64,000 bases of DNA, taken from positions 310,001 through 374,000 of the forward strand of contig NZ_MPIN01000009.1 of assembly GCF_001887355.1 (NCBI RefSeq), in the 5' to 3' direction. The notes beneath the pieces are model-generated. The model searched no databases and had not been told where the DNA came from. It saw only the letters and a program-made list of their open reading frames with translations. The translations under genes were made by a program, and so were the position numbers. Positions 7,666-17,420 of this stretch are shown here, piece by piece. The stretch comes from Cystobacter ferrugineus (GTDB taxonomy: Bacteria; Myxococcota; Myxococcia; Myxococcales; Myxococcaceae). The number at the start of each line of letters is the position of its first letter. Positions within the stretch are counted from its first letter, which is position 1.

Positions 7666-10422
7666 ATGCAGCATCCCATGACGACCCAGGAGCAGACGGG
7701 CCCCCGGCCTCCGCCGGGTACGTCCGAGCACACGGCTCCCTGGCATGCCCTCCCCCCCGAGTCCGTGCTGTCCCGGGTGGAGAGCACGGAGGCGGGGCTC
7801 ACGCACGAGCAGGCCCGGGAGCGGCTCGCCCGCCACGGACCCAATGTGCTCGAGCGCGAGCGGGGCGATGGCGTGTTGACCCTGCTGTGGCGGCAAGTGA
7901 ACAGCCCCCTCATCTGGGTGCTCATCGCGTCCGCGGTGCTCGCCGTCCTCCTGGGCAAGGTGACCGACGGGCTGGTGGTGGCCGCCGTGGTGGTCCTCAA
8001 CACGCTCGTGGGCTTCGTGCAGGAGTACCGCGCCGGCAAGGCCATCGAGGCGCTCAGCCAGATGGTGCCGCAGACCACGCCCGTGCTGCGTGACGGGCAC
8101 AAGCAGTCCGTGCCGGCCGCGGACCTGGTGCCCGGGGACGTGGTGCACCTGGAGTCCGGAGACCGGGTGCCCGCGGATCTGCGGCTGCTGCACGCGCGCA
8201 ACCTCCAGATCGAGGAGGCCGCGCTCACCGGCGAGTCCGTGCCCTCGCGCAAGCAGGTGGACGCCGTCGCGGCGGACGCGGAGCTCGGGGATCGCGCGAG
8301 CGTGGCCTTCGGCGGAACGATGGTGACGTCCGGGGCGGCGACCGCGGTGGTGGTGGCCACCGGAGGCGCCACCGAGCTGGGCCGCATCTCCCACCTGCTG
8401 GAGCAAGCCACCGATCTGCGCACGCCCATGACCCTGGCGCTCGAGCACATCGGCAAGCTCATCACCGGCGCCATCATCGTCCTGTCCGGGGTGCTGCTGG
8501 GCGTGGGGTTGCTGCGCGGCTATGACCTCAGCGAGGCCGTCCTGGTGGCCATCACCCTGGCGGTGGCCGCGATCCCCGAGGGCCTGCCCGCCATCGTCAC
8601 CATCGCGATGGCCATCGGTGTGCAGCGCATGGCGGCCCGCCGCGCCGTCATCCGCAAGCTGCCCGCCGTGGAGACCCTGGGCAGCACCACCGTCATCTGC
8701 ACGGACAAGACGGGCACCCTCACGCGCAACGAGATGACGGTGCAGGCGGTGTGGACCCCTCGCGGGCGCTACACCCTGAGCGGGGTGGGTTATGCGCCCC
8801 AGGGACAGCTCCAGGTGGAGGGCCAGCCGGTGGAACAGCCACCGGAGGACGTGCGCGCACTGCTGCTCGCGGGCGCGTTGTGCAATGACGCCGCGCTCCA
8901 CTCCCGTGAGGGACGCTGGGAGATGACGGGAGATCCCACCGAGGGCGCGCTGGTGGTGGCCGCGGAGAAGGTGGGCCTGCGCATGGAGGCGGAGCGCACG
9001 CGCCACGTCCGCGTGGACGCCATCCCCTTCGAGTCGGAGCACCAGTTCATGGCCACGCTCCACGCGGGGGAGCCCGGGGGCCGGCGCATCCTCCTCAAGG
9101 GCGCGCCCGAGGTGGTGCTGCGCCGCTGCGCGCTGGAGAGCGGCCCGGAGCCGGTGCTGGCGGAGGTGGAGCGACTGGCGCGCCAGGGCATGCGCGTGCT
9201 CGCGGTGGCCCAGAAGGCCGCGCCCTCTGCCGGGGACGACCTGCGGATGGAGGACGTGGAGGGGGGCTTCACGCTGCTCGGGCTGGAGGGAATGATCGAT
9301 CCGCCCCGCGAGGAGGCGCTCGCGGCGGTGAAGGCCTGCCACACCGCCGGCATCCGCGTGAAGATGATGACCGGCGACCACCAGGCCACGGCCGAGGCCA
9401 TCGGGGTGCAGTTGGGCATCCACGCCCCGGATCGTCCGGGGATGACGGGCGCGCGGCTGTCCACCCTGGATGACGCGCGGATGGCCGAGATCGTGGCGGA
9501 CACGAACGTGTTCGCGCGGGTGGCGCCCGAGCACAAGCTGCGGCTGGTGCGCGCGCTCCAGGCGAAGGGACAGGTGGTGGCCATGACGGGCGACGGCGTC
9601 AACGACGCGCCCGCGCTGAAGCAGGCCAATATCGGCGTGGCCATGGGCATCACCGGCACGGCGGTGTCCAAGGAGGCGGCGGACCTGGTGCTCACGGACG
9701 ACAACTTCGCCTCCATCGTCGCGGCGGTGGAGGAAGGCCGGCGCGTCTACGACAACCTCATCAAGTCCCTGGCCTTCGTGCTGCCCACCAACCTGGGCCT
9801 CGCGCTCATCCTCATGTTCGGGGTGGCCTTCTTCCCCATCCAGCACGTCGAGGGGGAGTCGGTGCCCTTGATGGCCATGCTTCCCACGCAACTGCTGTGG
9901 ATCAACCTGGTGGCCACCGTCACCCTGGCGCTGCCCCTGGCGTTCGAGGTGCGTGAGCGCGACGTGATGCAACGCCCACCCAGAGCCCCGGACGCGCCCG
10001 TGCTCAGCCACTTCGTGGTGATGCGCACGGGACTGGTGGCGCTGTTGATGGCCGCGGGAGCGCTCGGGCTGTTCCTCTGGGTGTACCGCCAGGACGGCGC
10101 CGGACAGTCCACGCGGGCCCTCGCCCGTGCGCAGACGATGGCGGTCAACACCGTCATCAGCTTCCAGATCTTCTACCTGTGGCTATGCCGCACGCTGGTG
10201 GGCTCCCTCCGGTCCGTGGGCCTGTTCAGCAACCGCACCCTCTTCGTGGGCATCGGGATACTGGTGCTGCTCCAGGCCGCCTTCATGTACGTGCCCTTCC
10301 TGCAGCGGCTCTTCGGCTCCGCGGCCCTGTCACTCGAGGATGTCGGCCTCTCGGTGCTCGCGGGAATGGTGGTGTTGCCCGTGGTGGGCCTGGAGAAGTG
10401 GCTGCGCTCGCGCGGCAAGTGA
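7666..10422 (+). CDS. P2-type cation-transporting P-type ATPase
   Basis: A 918-residue inner-membrane ion pump. In order: cation-ATPase N domain (SRVESTEAGLTHEQARERLA), first membrane pair, actuator domain with ALTGES, M4 with PEGLPA (the P2 signature), the phosphorylated Asp in DKTGTLT (Asp347), the nucleotide domain, the GDGVNDAP hinge near residue 643, and six C-terminal membrane helices with LPTQLLWINLV. This points to Ca2+ or Na+/K+ type pumps rather than heavy-metal P1B pumps, since no CPC motif or metal-binding N domain is present. The exact ion cannot be told. GAGGAG precedes the ATG. Length is normal for the family. Confidence 0.93.
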   Translation: MQHPMTTQEQTGPRPPPGTSEHTAPWHALPPESVLSRVESTEAGLTHEQARERLARHGPNVLERERGDGVLTLLWRQVNSPLIWVLIASAVLAVLLGKVTDGLVVAAVVVLNTLVGFVQEYRAGKAIEALSQMVPQTTPVLRDGHKQSVPAADLVPGDVVHLESGDRVPADLRLLHARNLQIEEAALTGESVPSRKQVDAVAADAELGDRASVAFGGTMVTSGAATAVVVATGGATELGRISHLLEQATDLRTPMTLALEHIGKLITGAIIVLSGVLLGVGLLRGYDLSEAVLVAITLAVAAIPEGLPAIVTIAMAIGVQRMAARRAVIRKLPAVETLGSTTVICTDKTGTLTRNEMTVQAVWTPRGRYTLSGVGYAPQGQLQVEGQPVEQPPEDVRALLLAGALCNDAALHSREGRWEMTGDPTEGALVVAAEKVGLRMEAERTRHVRVDAIPFESEHQFMATLHAGEPGGRRILLKGAPEVVLRRCALESGPEPVLAEVERLARQGMRVLAVAQKAAPSAGDDLRMEDVEGGFTLLGLEGMIDPPREEALAAVKACHTAGIRVKMMTGDHQATAEAIGVQLGIHAPDRPGMTGARLSTLDDARMAEIVADTNVFARVAPEHKLRLVRALQAKGQVVAMTGDGVNDAPALKQANIGVAMGITGTAVSKEAADLVLTDDNFASIVAAVEEGRRVYDNLIKSLAFVLPTNLGLALILMFGVAFFPIQHVEGESVPLMAMLPTQLLWINLVATVTLALPLAFEVRERDVMQRPPRAPDAPVLSHFVVMRTGLVALLMAAGALGLFLWVYRQDGAGQSTRALARAQTMAVNTVISFQIFYLWLCRTLVGSLRSVGLFSNRTLFVGIGILVLLQAAFMYVPFLQRLFGSAALSLEDVGLSVLAGMVVLPVVGLEKWLRSRGK

Positions 10423-10452
10423 TTCCCCACACAACAGGAGAGGTGGAGTGCC

Positions 10453-11970
10453 ATGAAACGCAGTGCATTGGTTGATCGGAAATCCCTGTTCGCGGCCCTG
10501 GGGACGCTCCTGCTTGCGGGGCCGGCCCTCGCCGAGCTGCCGCGGTACACCTTCCAGCTCCAGGCCCGGAGCAACATGGTGGGCAACAGTTCCGGGGCCT
10601 ACAACCTGGAGCCAGGCGCCCTGCTCCCCGGCAGCTATACGCTTCCCCTCACGAAGGACCGGCGGGTGGGCTTCACCCTGACCTTCACGCCCGAGGGCTC
10701 CCCGAGTCTCTGGTATGGCGTGGAGGGAAAGGGGGAGCGGATCTACACCCTGCCGAGCATGGGAGAGGATGCCCGCATGGGAGACCCCAGCCTCGACTCC
10801 CAGGGCAACGTGGTGTTCGCCGTCACCGGCGCGAATGACAACACGAACAATGGCATCTACCTGTTGAACGTGGACGATCCGAAGCAGGTCCGGGTCATCC
10901 GCGAGCCCCTGGGCGCCTCGTCCTGGTCGAGCCTCGTGCTCAACGAGGCGCAGCAGTTCGCGGCCCGAACCCGTGTCGGCATCGGCAACGCCTACGCCCT
11001 GTACACCCCTCGGGAGGGGCGCTACGAGGTGACGCTCATCGCCACGGACCGCGATCTCGACGCGGCCAGCCCCTATACCTACCTCTACTCGCCCAACCTC
11101 AACGATCTGGGACAGATCGTGGCCGCGGTGGATCTGCAGCCCGCTACCAAGGAGTGGTTCCAGGAGCTGCGCGTGTGGAACCCGGAGGGCACGTCCCACC
11201 TCATCGCGGAGTCGCGCGGGCGCAATCCCTCGTCATCCATCTACCGCTTCGCCTCGGTCCAACCCGCGCTCAACAACCACGGACAGATCGCGTTCCTGGC
11301 GTTGGTGCGCGATGCGGCGGAGAAGCAATCCACCGCGCTCTTCCTCTGGGATGGGGACGAGCTGAAGACGCTCGCGCAAGAGGGCCAGGGAGACATCAAG
11401 GAGTTGGAGATCTTCCCGCCGGACATCAATGATCAAGGGCTCGTCGTCTTCCGGGCCTTCCGCGCCGACGGGTTGCGCGCGGTGTGGGTGAGCGATGGCG
11501 AGACCCTCGAGCCCGTGGTGACGGAGCACGACATCCTCCCCTCGGATCTCGGCCCCGCGCGCGTGGACCAGGAGACGCCCTCGAATCCCGTCTTCGGCGG
11601 CGCCCCGATGATCAACAGCCGGGGGGACATCTCCTTCTGCGCGGGCCTGGCTCCGCCAAAGGACGACCAGGAGGAATGGGGCTCTGCCATCTACGTCGCC
11701 CAGTCCTCGTTCACGCCGCCGGCAGAAAGTGATGGGGGCGTGGAGCCCGACGCGGGGACGGTGCCGGATGGTGGCGACGCGCCGGACGGAGGCACCCAGG
11801 CTCCGGACGCGGGCTCCGACAACCCCGCTCCCGGCGGACCGGGCTCACCCGGGGGCTGCGGCTGCCACGCCGTGGCGTCCGCGGCGCTGTGGCCCTGGGC
11901 CCTCGTGGGCCTGCTGCGTCTGGCCCGGTCGCGGCGAGCCCGGCGCCAGGACGGCTCGCGGCTCGACTGA
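10453..11970 (+). CDS. Secreted repeat protein with MYXO-CTERM-like sorting tail
   Basis: The 505-residue protein has a Sec signal (…LFAALGTLLLAGPALA) and a body of repeated units with NDLGQI, NNHGQIAF, NDQGLVVF and NSRGDISF, as in beta-propeller-like repeat proteins of myxobacteria. An acidic, Asp/Gly/Pro-rich linker follows. The C-terminus is a tripartite sorting signal: GGCGCHA, a hydrophobic helix (ALWPWALVGLLRL), then an Arg-rich end. This resembles the MYXO-CTERM tail, predicting proteolytic sorting to the cell surface. It starts 30 bases after the pump gene with a GGAGAGG site, so the two may share a transcript. Ligand unknown. Confidence 0.75.
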   Translation: MKRSALVDRKSLFAALGTLLLAGPALAELPRYTFQLQARSNMVGNSSGAYNLEPGALLPGSYTLPLTKDRRVGFTLTFTPEGSPSLWYGVEGKGERIYTLPSMGEDARMGDPSLDSQGNVVFAVTGANDNTNNGIYLLNVDDPKQVRVIREPLGASSWSSLVLNEAQQFAARTRVGIGNAYALYTPREGRYEVTLIATDRDLDAASPYTYLYSPNLNDLGQIVAAVDLQPATKEWFQELRVWNPEGTSHLIAESRGRNPSSSIYRFASVQPALNNHGQIAFLALVRDAAEKQSTALFLWDGDELKTLAQEGQGDIKELEIFPPDINDQGLVVFRAFRADGLRAVWVSDGETLEPVVTEHDILPSDLGPARVDQETPSNPVFGGAPMINSRGDISFCAGLAPPKDDQEEWGSAIYVAQSSFTPPAESDGGVEPDAGTVPDGGDAPDGGTQAPDAGSDNPAPGGPGSPGGCGCHAVASAALWPWALVGLLRLARSRRARRQDGSRLD

Positions 11971-12325
11971 CCTCCTGGGGCGCGGGCTCATCGCGCCCTC
12001 CTGGAAGGCAATCCCCTCCCCTTCACCAGACGAATTCCCAGACGGGTCTTGAACGATTCAAGGCCCGAATGCGTCCCCGTGTCTCGAGTGTCGTTTCCCT
12101 GACGACAGGATGAGCTCGACCTCAACACCTACCACTCCAACGTAAATTTCACCACTCACTGGAATTTCCCCCATTCCAGTTCTAGCTCGTTTAACCCGAA
12201 AAAATGATTTATATGCTCCATCACACCCGCTGAAGGACATAGGCCGCGTTGCGGACAAGCAACTCTCCAACGCGACTGGTGGATAAAAGCAGGCGTGTGA
12301 CTTGCCTTACCCCCTGGAGGTCGCG
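11971..12325 (+). promoter_or_regulatory. AT-rich upstream region of the large GH87 gene
   Basis: This roughly 350-base gap holds a 7-bp GC hairpin without a T-run (11978-11984 with 11992-11998), possibly ending the previous gene. Next comes an unusually AT-rich stretch (about 12135-12225) with a 7-bp inverted repeat CTGGAAT/ATTCCAG at 12159-12179 and TTAACC...TTTATATG about 12190-12220. The AT content against the GC-rich background suggests the glucanase promoter and a regulator site. The exact boxes are uncertain. Confidence 0.4.
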
Positions 12326-15300
12326 TTGAAAGACAGGTATGCAACGAGCTGGGCCCGCACCGGGCCTGGTGCTGGATTGATTTTGCTTCAGATGCTGACG
12401 GCCTGCGGTCCCCAGCAGCAGTCGTCCACGCCCCCCGACACGGGCGTGGTGGCTTCGAAGCTGGACCAGAACGTCGCGCTCGGAAAGAGCATCACGACCT
12501 CGGGTTATACGCAGGTCTATGTCGCGGCGAACGCGAATGATGGCAACCGGAGCACCTACTGGGAGGGCGCGCCCAATGCCTATCCCAATACCCTGACGGT
12601 GAACCTCGGCGCCAGCTACACGGTCAGCGCCGTGGTGTTGCAGCTCAACCCGGACAGCGTCTGGAGCACCCGAACCCAGAACATCACGGTGCTGGGTCGC
12701 GGCTCGGCGAGCGGCACCTTCACCACCCTGGTGGCCGCGGCGGACTACACCTTCAACCCCGCGAGCGGCAATCAGGTGACCATCCCCCTGACGACGACCG
12801 CGAGCGAGATCCAATTGCGCTTCGCGTCGAACACGGGCGCCCCCGGCGCGCAGATCGCGGAGTTCCAGGTCCTCGGCTCGCCGTCCGGCGGAACGGCGAC
12901 CTATGCCCTGACGGTCAACAACGGCTCGGGCGGCGGCACCTACGCGGCCGACACCGTGGTGAACATCTCGGCCAACCCCGCCCCCGCCAACCAGGTCTTC
13001 AGCTCCTGGTCGGGTGGTGTCGCGGCCAACTTCGGCAACATCTACTCGGCGACCACCACGTACAAGACGACCGCGGCCGCGGCCACCCTCACCGCCAACT
13101 ACGTGCCGGCGGGCTCGGGCGGCTCCAAGTACGAGGCGGAAGCGGCGACCCTGAGCGGCGGCGCGGCGACCACCACCAACCACGCCAACTACAGCGGCTC
13201 GGGCTTCGTGGAGGGCTACTGGGCCCAGGGCGCGAGCACCCGCTTCAACGTCTCCGTCACGAGTGCCGGCTGGTATGACGTGGGCCTGCGCTATGGCAAC
13301 GGCTTCGCGGACTCCAACATCTCCGTCTACGTGAACGGCGCGCGCAGCGCGCAGAGCGCCCTGCCCACCACCGGCAACTGGGACACCTGGGCCACCAAGG
13401 TCGAGACCTTCTACCTGAACGCCGGTGGCAACTCGATCGCCTACCAGTACGACGCGGGCGACCTCGCGAACGTCAACCTGGACTACATCACCGTCGGAGC
13501 CACGGCCGCCAAGAAGGCCGACCTGACCGTGGCCGACATCCAGTGGAGCGCGGCGAGCAACCCGCCCAAGGAGGGCGAGGCCATCACCCTCAAGGCCGTG
13601 GTGCGCAACACCGGCACGGCCGCCAGCCCGAGTGGCGTCCACAAGGTCTCCTTCCGCGTGAACAACCAGGAGATCGCCGCCTCGACGCAGCCCACCACGA
13701 CGTCCATCGCGGCCGGCGCGAGCGCCACCCTGACGGCCAACGCCGCCTGGTCTTCCGCCAACGGCACCTACGCCATCACCGCCGTCGTGGACCCGGACAA
13801 CACCATCGCCGAGTTCAACGACGCCAACAACAGCGCCACCAAGAACCTCACGGTGACGCAGCAGCCCGGCCCGGACCTCGTGGTGAAGTCCATCTCCCAG
13901 AGCCCGGCCAACCCCTCCGCGGGCAGCCCGGTCACCTTCAACGTGACCGTCGCCAACCAGGGCCTCGACGCGGCCGGCAGCTCCGCCGCCGTCCGGCTCA
14001 CCATCGACGGAACGACGAACCTCTCGGGCGTCACCTCCACGGCGCTCGCCGCGGGCGCCTCGACCGTCGTGAGCCTCGGCGGCTCCTGGACGGCCACCAA
14101 CGGCAACCACACCCTCGCCGCGACGATCGATCCCTCCAACGCCATCTCCGAGTCCGTGGAGAGCAACAACACGCTGAACTCCAGCTTCTACGTCGGCCGC
14201 GGCGCCCGCGTGCCGTGGATCGAGTACGAGGCCGAGGACGGGACGACCAACGCCCAGGTCCAGGGTCCCAGCCGCGCGCTCGGCACCATCCCGGGCGAGG
14301 CGTCCGGACGCAAGGCCGTGGTGCTCAGCTCGACCGGCCACTACGTGCAGTGGACCACCACCGCGCCCGCCAACTCCATCGTCATCCGCAACAGCATCCC
14401 CGACGCGCCCGGCGGCGGCGGCACCCGAGCCACCATCAGCCTCTACGTCAACGGCAGCAAGGTGGACACCCTCACCCTCTCCTCCAAGGAGGCCTGGGTC
14501 TACGGTGACGACGCCACCCAGTACAACAACCCCTCGGCGGGCCCCCCGCGCCGCATCTACGACGAGTCCAGCAAGCTGCTGAAGACCACCATCCCCCAGG
14601 GCGCCACCGTCCGCCTCCAGAAGGACTCGGGCGACACCTCCCCGTACTACGCCATCGACTTCATCGACCTCGAGCTCGTCGCGGATCCGCTCCCCAAGCC
14701 CGAGGGCTACGTCGACGTCACCCAGGCGGGCAACGGCTGGGAGCCCGCCATCCCCAACGATGGCATCGCCGACGACAACGCCATCAGCCAGGCCATCTGG
14801 GCGGTCCAGGCCGGCAGGTTCAAGGGTGTGTACCTCCCGCCGGGCGTCTACGATCAGACGAACAAGATCCAGGTCAAGGGCGTCACCATCCAGGGCGCGG
14901 GCCTGTGGCACACCCGGCTCTACAACGCCAGCCTGGCCGAGGACGCGGGCTGGGGTCAGACCGGCTTCATCATCACCGGCGATGACTCGAAGTTCCGCGA
15001 CTTCGCCATCTTCGGCAACACCGACGGCCTGCGGACCCAGGGTGGCAAGGCCTGGGTGAACTCGGCCTTCAAGAACACCGTCATCGAGAACATGTGGATC
15101 GAGCACGTCCACTGCGGCTACTGGGTCGGCGGCCCCTCCGAGTCGACGAACCTGCGCATCAGCAACGTGCGCATCCGCAACACCGGCGCGGACGGCATCA
15201 ACCTGTGCAACGGCACCAAGGACAGCGTCATCGAGAACTCGCACGCCCGCAACACGGGTGACGATGCCTTCGCCATCTGGTCCGCGACCGACCTCTACCC

Positions 15301-15844
15301 GCAGCCGGACCGCAACAACGTCATCCGCAACTGCAGCGTGCAGATCGTCTGGCGCGCCGCCGCCTACGCCATCTACGGCGGCGTCGGCAACCGCATCGAG
15401 AACAGCACCGCCGCGGATGTGCTCACCTACCCCGGCCTGACCGTCAGCTCCGAGTTCAACCCCTACCCCATGGAGTCCGCGACGATCGACGGCCTGACCC
15501 TCACCCGCACCGGTGGCACCTACTGGGGTGGTCAGCAGTTCGGCTCCATCTGGCTGCGCGGCGACCAGAACCCGACCAACGGCATCACCATCAAGAACGT
15601 CGACATCATCGACCCGACCTACCAGGGCATCAGCATCCAGAACAACGGGGGCGTCTTCACCAACGTGTCGTTCGATCACATCACCATCACCAACCCCACC
15701 ACCTACGGCATCCAGGTGCTGTCCACGGCCAAGGGTGGCGCCACCTTCAGCAACGTGACGGTGAACAACGCCCCCAGCGGCAAGGTCGTCAACCAGAGCA
15801 ACGGCGGCTTCACCATCACCAACGGCGGCGGCAACAACTGGTAG
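12326..15844 (+). CDS. Multimodular GH87 alpha-1,3-glucanase (mutanase/mycodextranase type), lipoprotein
   Basis: The 1172-residue enzyme should split alpha-1,3-glucan, a fungal wall and dental-plaque polymer. TTG at 12326 is chosen because GGAGG sits five bases upstream. A lipobox (LTAC, Cys27) is followed by an F5/8C-type binding domain (about 45-190), an InlB-like repeat (190-262), a CBM6/35-type domain (KYEAEA..., 268-392), two CARDB domains (396-510, 511-625) and the GH87 catalytic part (626-1172). The latter is a jelly-roll segment then a right-handed beta-helix. Asp956 (ADGIN) and Asp979-Asp980 (TGDDA) match in spacing the three catalytic Asp of characterised GH87 enzymes. Role in fungal predation is inferred. 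Confidence 0.88.
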   Translation: MKDRYATSWARTGPGAGLILLQMLTACGPQQQSSTPPDTGVVASKLDQNVALGKSITTSGYTQVYVAANANDGNRSTYWEGAPNAYPNTLTVNLGASYTVSAVVLQLNPDSVWSTRTQNITVLGRGSASGTFTTLVAAADYTFNPASGNQVTIPLTTTASEIQLRFASNTGAPGAQIAEFQVLGSPSGGTATYALTVNNGSGGGTYAADTVVNISANPAPANQVFSSWSGGVAANFGNIYSATTTYKTTAAAATLTANYVPAGSGGSKYEAEAATLSGGAATTTNHANYSGSGFVEGYWAQGASTRFNVSVTSAGWYDVGLRYGNGFADSNISVYVNGARSAQSALPTTGNWDTWATKVETFYLNAGGNSIAYQYDAGDLANVNLDYITVGATAAKKADLTVADIQWSAASNPPKEGEAITLKAVVRNTGTAASPSGVHKVSFRVNNQEIAASTQPTTTSIAAGASATLTANAAWSSANGTYAITAVVDPDNTIAEFNDANNSATKNLTVTQQPGPDLVVKSISQSPANPSAGSPVTFNVTVANQGLDAAGSSAAVRLTIDGTTNLSGVTSTALAAGASTVVSLGGSWTATNGNHTLAATIDPSNAISESVESNNTLNSSFYVGRGARVPWIEYEAEDGTTNAQVQGPSRALGTIPGEASGRKAVVLSSTGHYVQWTTTAPANSIVIRNSIPDAPGGGGTRATISLYVNGSKVDTLTLSSKEAWVYGDDATQYNNPSAGPPRRIYDESSKLLKTTIPQGATVRLQKDSGDTSPYYAIDFIDLELVADPLPKPEGYVDVTQAGNGWEPAIPNDGIADDNAISQAIWAVQAGRFKGVYLPPGVYDQTNKIQVKGVTIQGAGLWHTRLYNASLAEDAGWGQTGFIITGDDSKFRDFAIFGNTDGLRTQGGKAWVNSAFKNTVIENMWIEHVHCGYWVGGPSESTNLRISNVRIRNTGADGINLCNGTKDSVIENSHARNTGDDAFAIWSATDLYPQPDRNNVIRNCSVQIVWRAAAYAIYGGVGNRIENSTAADVLTYPGLTVSSEFNPYPMESATIDGLTLTRTGGTYWGGQQFGSIWLRGDQNPTNGITIKNVDIIDPTYQGISIQNNGGVFTNVSFDHITITNPTTYGIQVLSTAKGGATFSNVTVNNAPSGKVVNQSNGGFTITNGGGNNW

Positions 15845-15874
15845 CCTGACTCGCCCACACCCCAGAAAAACATC

Positions 15875-15909
15875 GGGCCGCCCCTGGAAACAGGGGCGGC
15901 CCTTTTCTT
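15875..15909. terminator. Bidirectional terminator between convergent genes
   Basis: A perfect 12-bp stem (GGGCCGCCCCTG/CAGGGGCGGCCC) with a GAAA loop is followed by TTTTCTT on the plus strand and, read from the other side, by GATGTTTTTC. It lies between the stops of the glucanase and the sugar-binding protein and can serve both. Confidence 0.9.
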
Positions 15910-15925
15910 CACGCCAGAGGTGGGC

Positions 15926-17197
<1,272 letters not shown>

Positions 17198-17420
17198 TCG
17201 GTTCTGCCTCCTGTGGGGGGTAACGCGCGCGGGAGCATCCCCAATTTCCCCGGCGAACCCAACGAATTCATCTCCGGCCCATGTCAAGCGGTGGGCAGAT
17301 GCCCCTCTGGCCGCTTGCGGAGTTGACCGCGCGTGCCACTTGCCGCTCCGCGTCAAGCGCGAACGGTCACACCGGCCCGGCGGAGACCGGACCGGGAGGC
17401 CATGCTCTCGGCCGCTGGCG

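Noticed and set aside
7648-10011. Long minus-strand frame opposite the P-type ATPase
   Set aside because: Low-complexity His/Gly/Arg/Leu-rich translation with no motifs; the plus strand has every P-type ATPase motif.
12221-15679. Very long minus-strand frame (over 1100 codons) opposite the GH87 gene
   Set aside because: It is the mirror of a real gene in GC-rich DNA; the sequence is rich in Val/Gly/Arg/Ala/His with no domains, signal or ribosome site.
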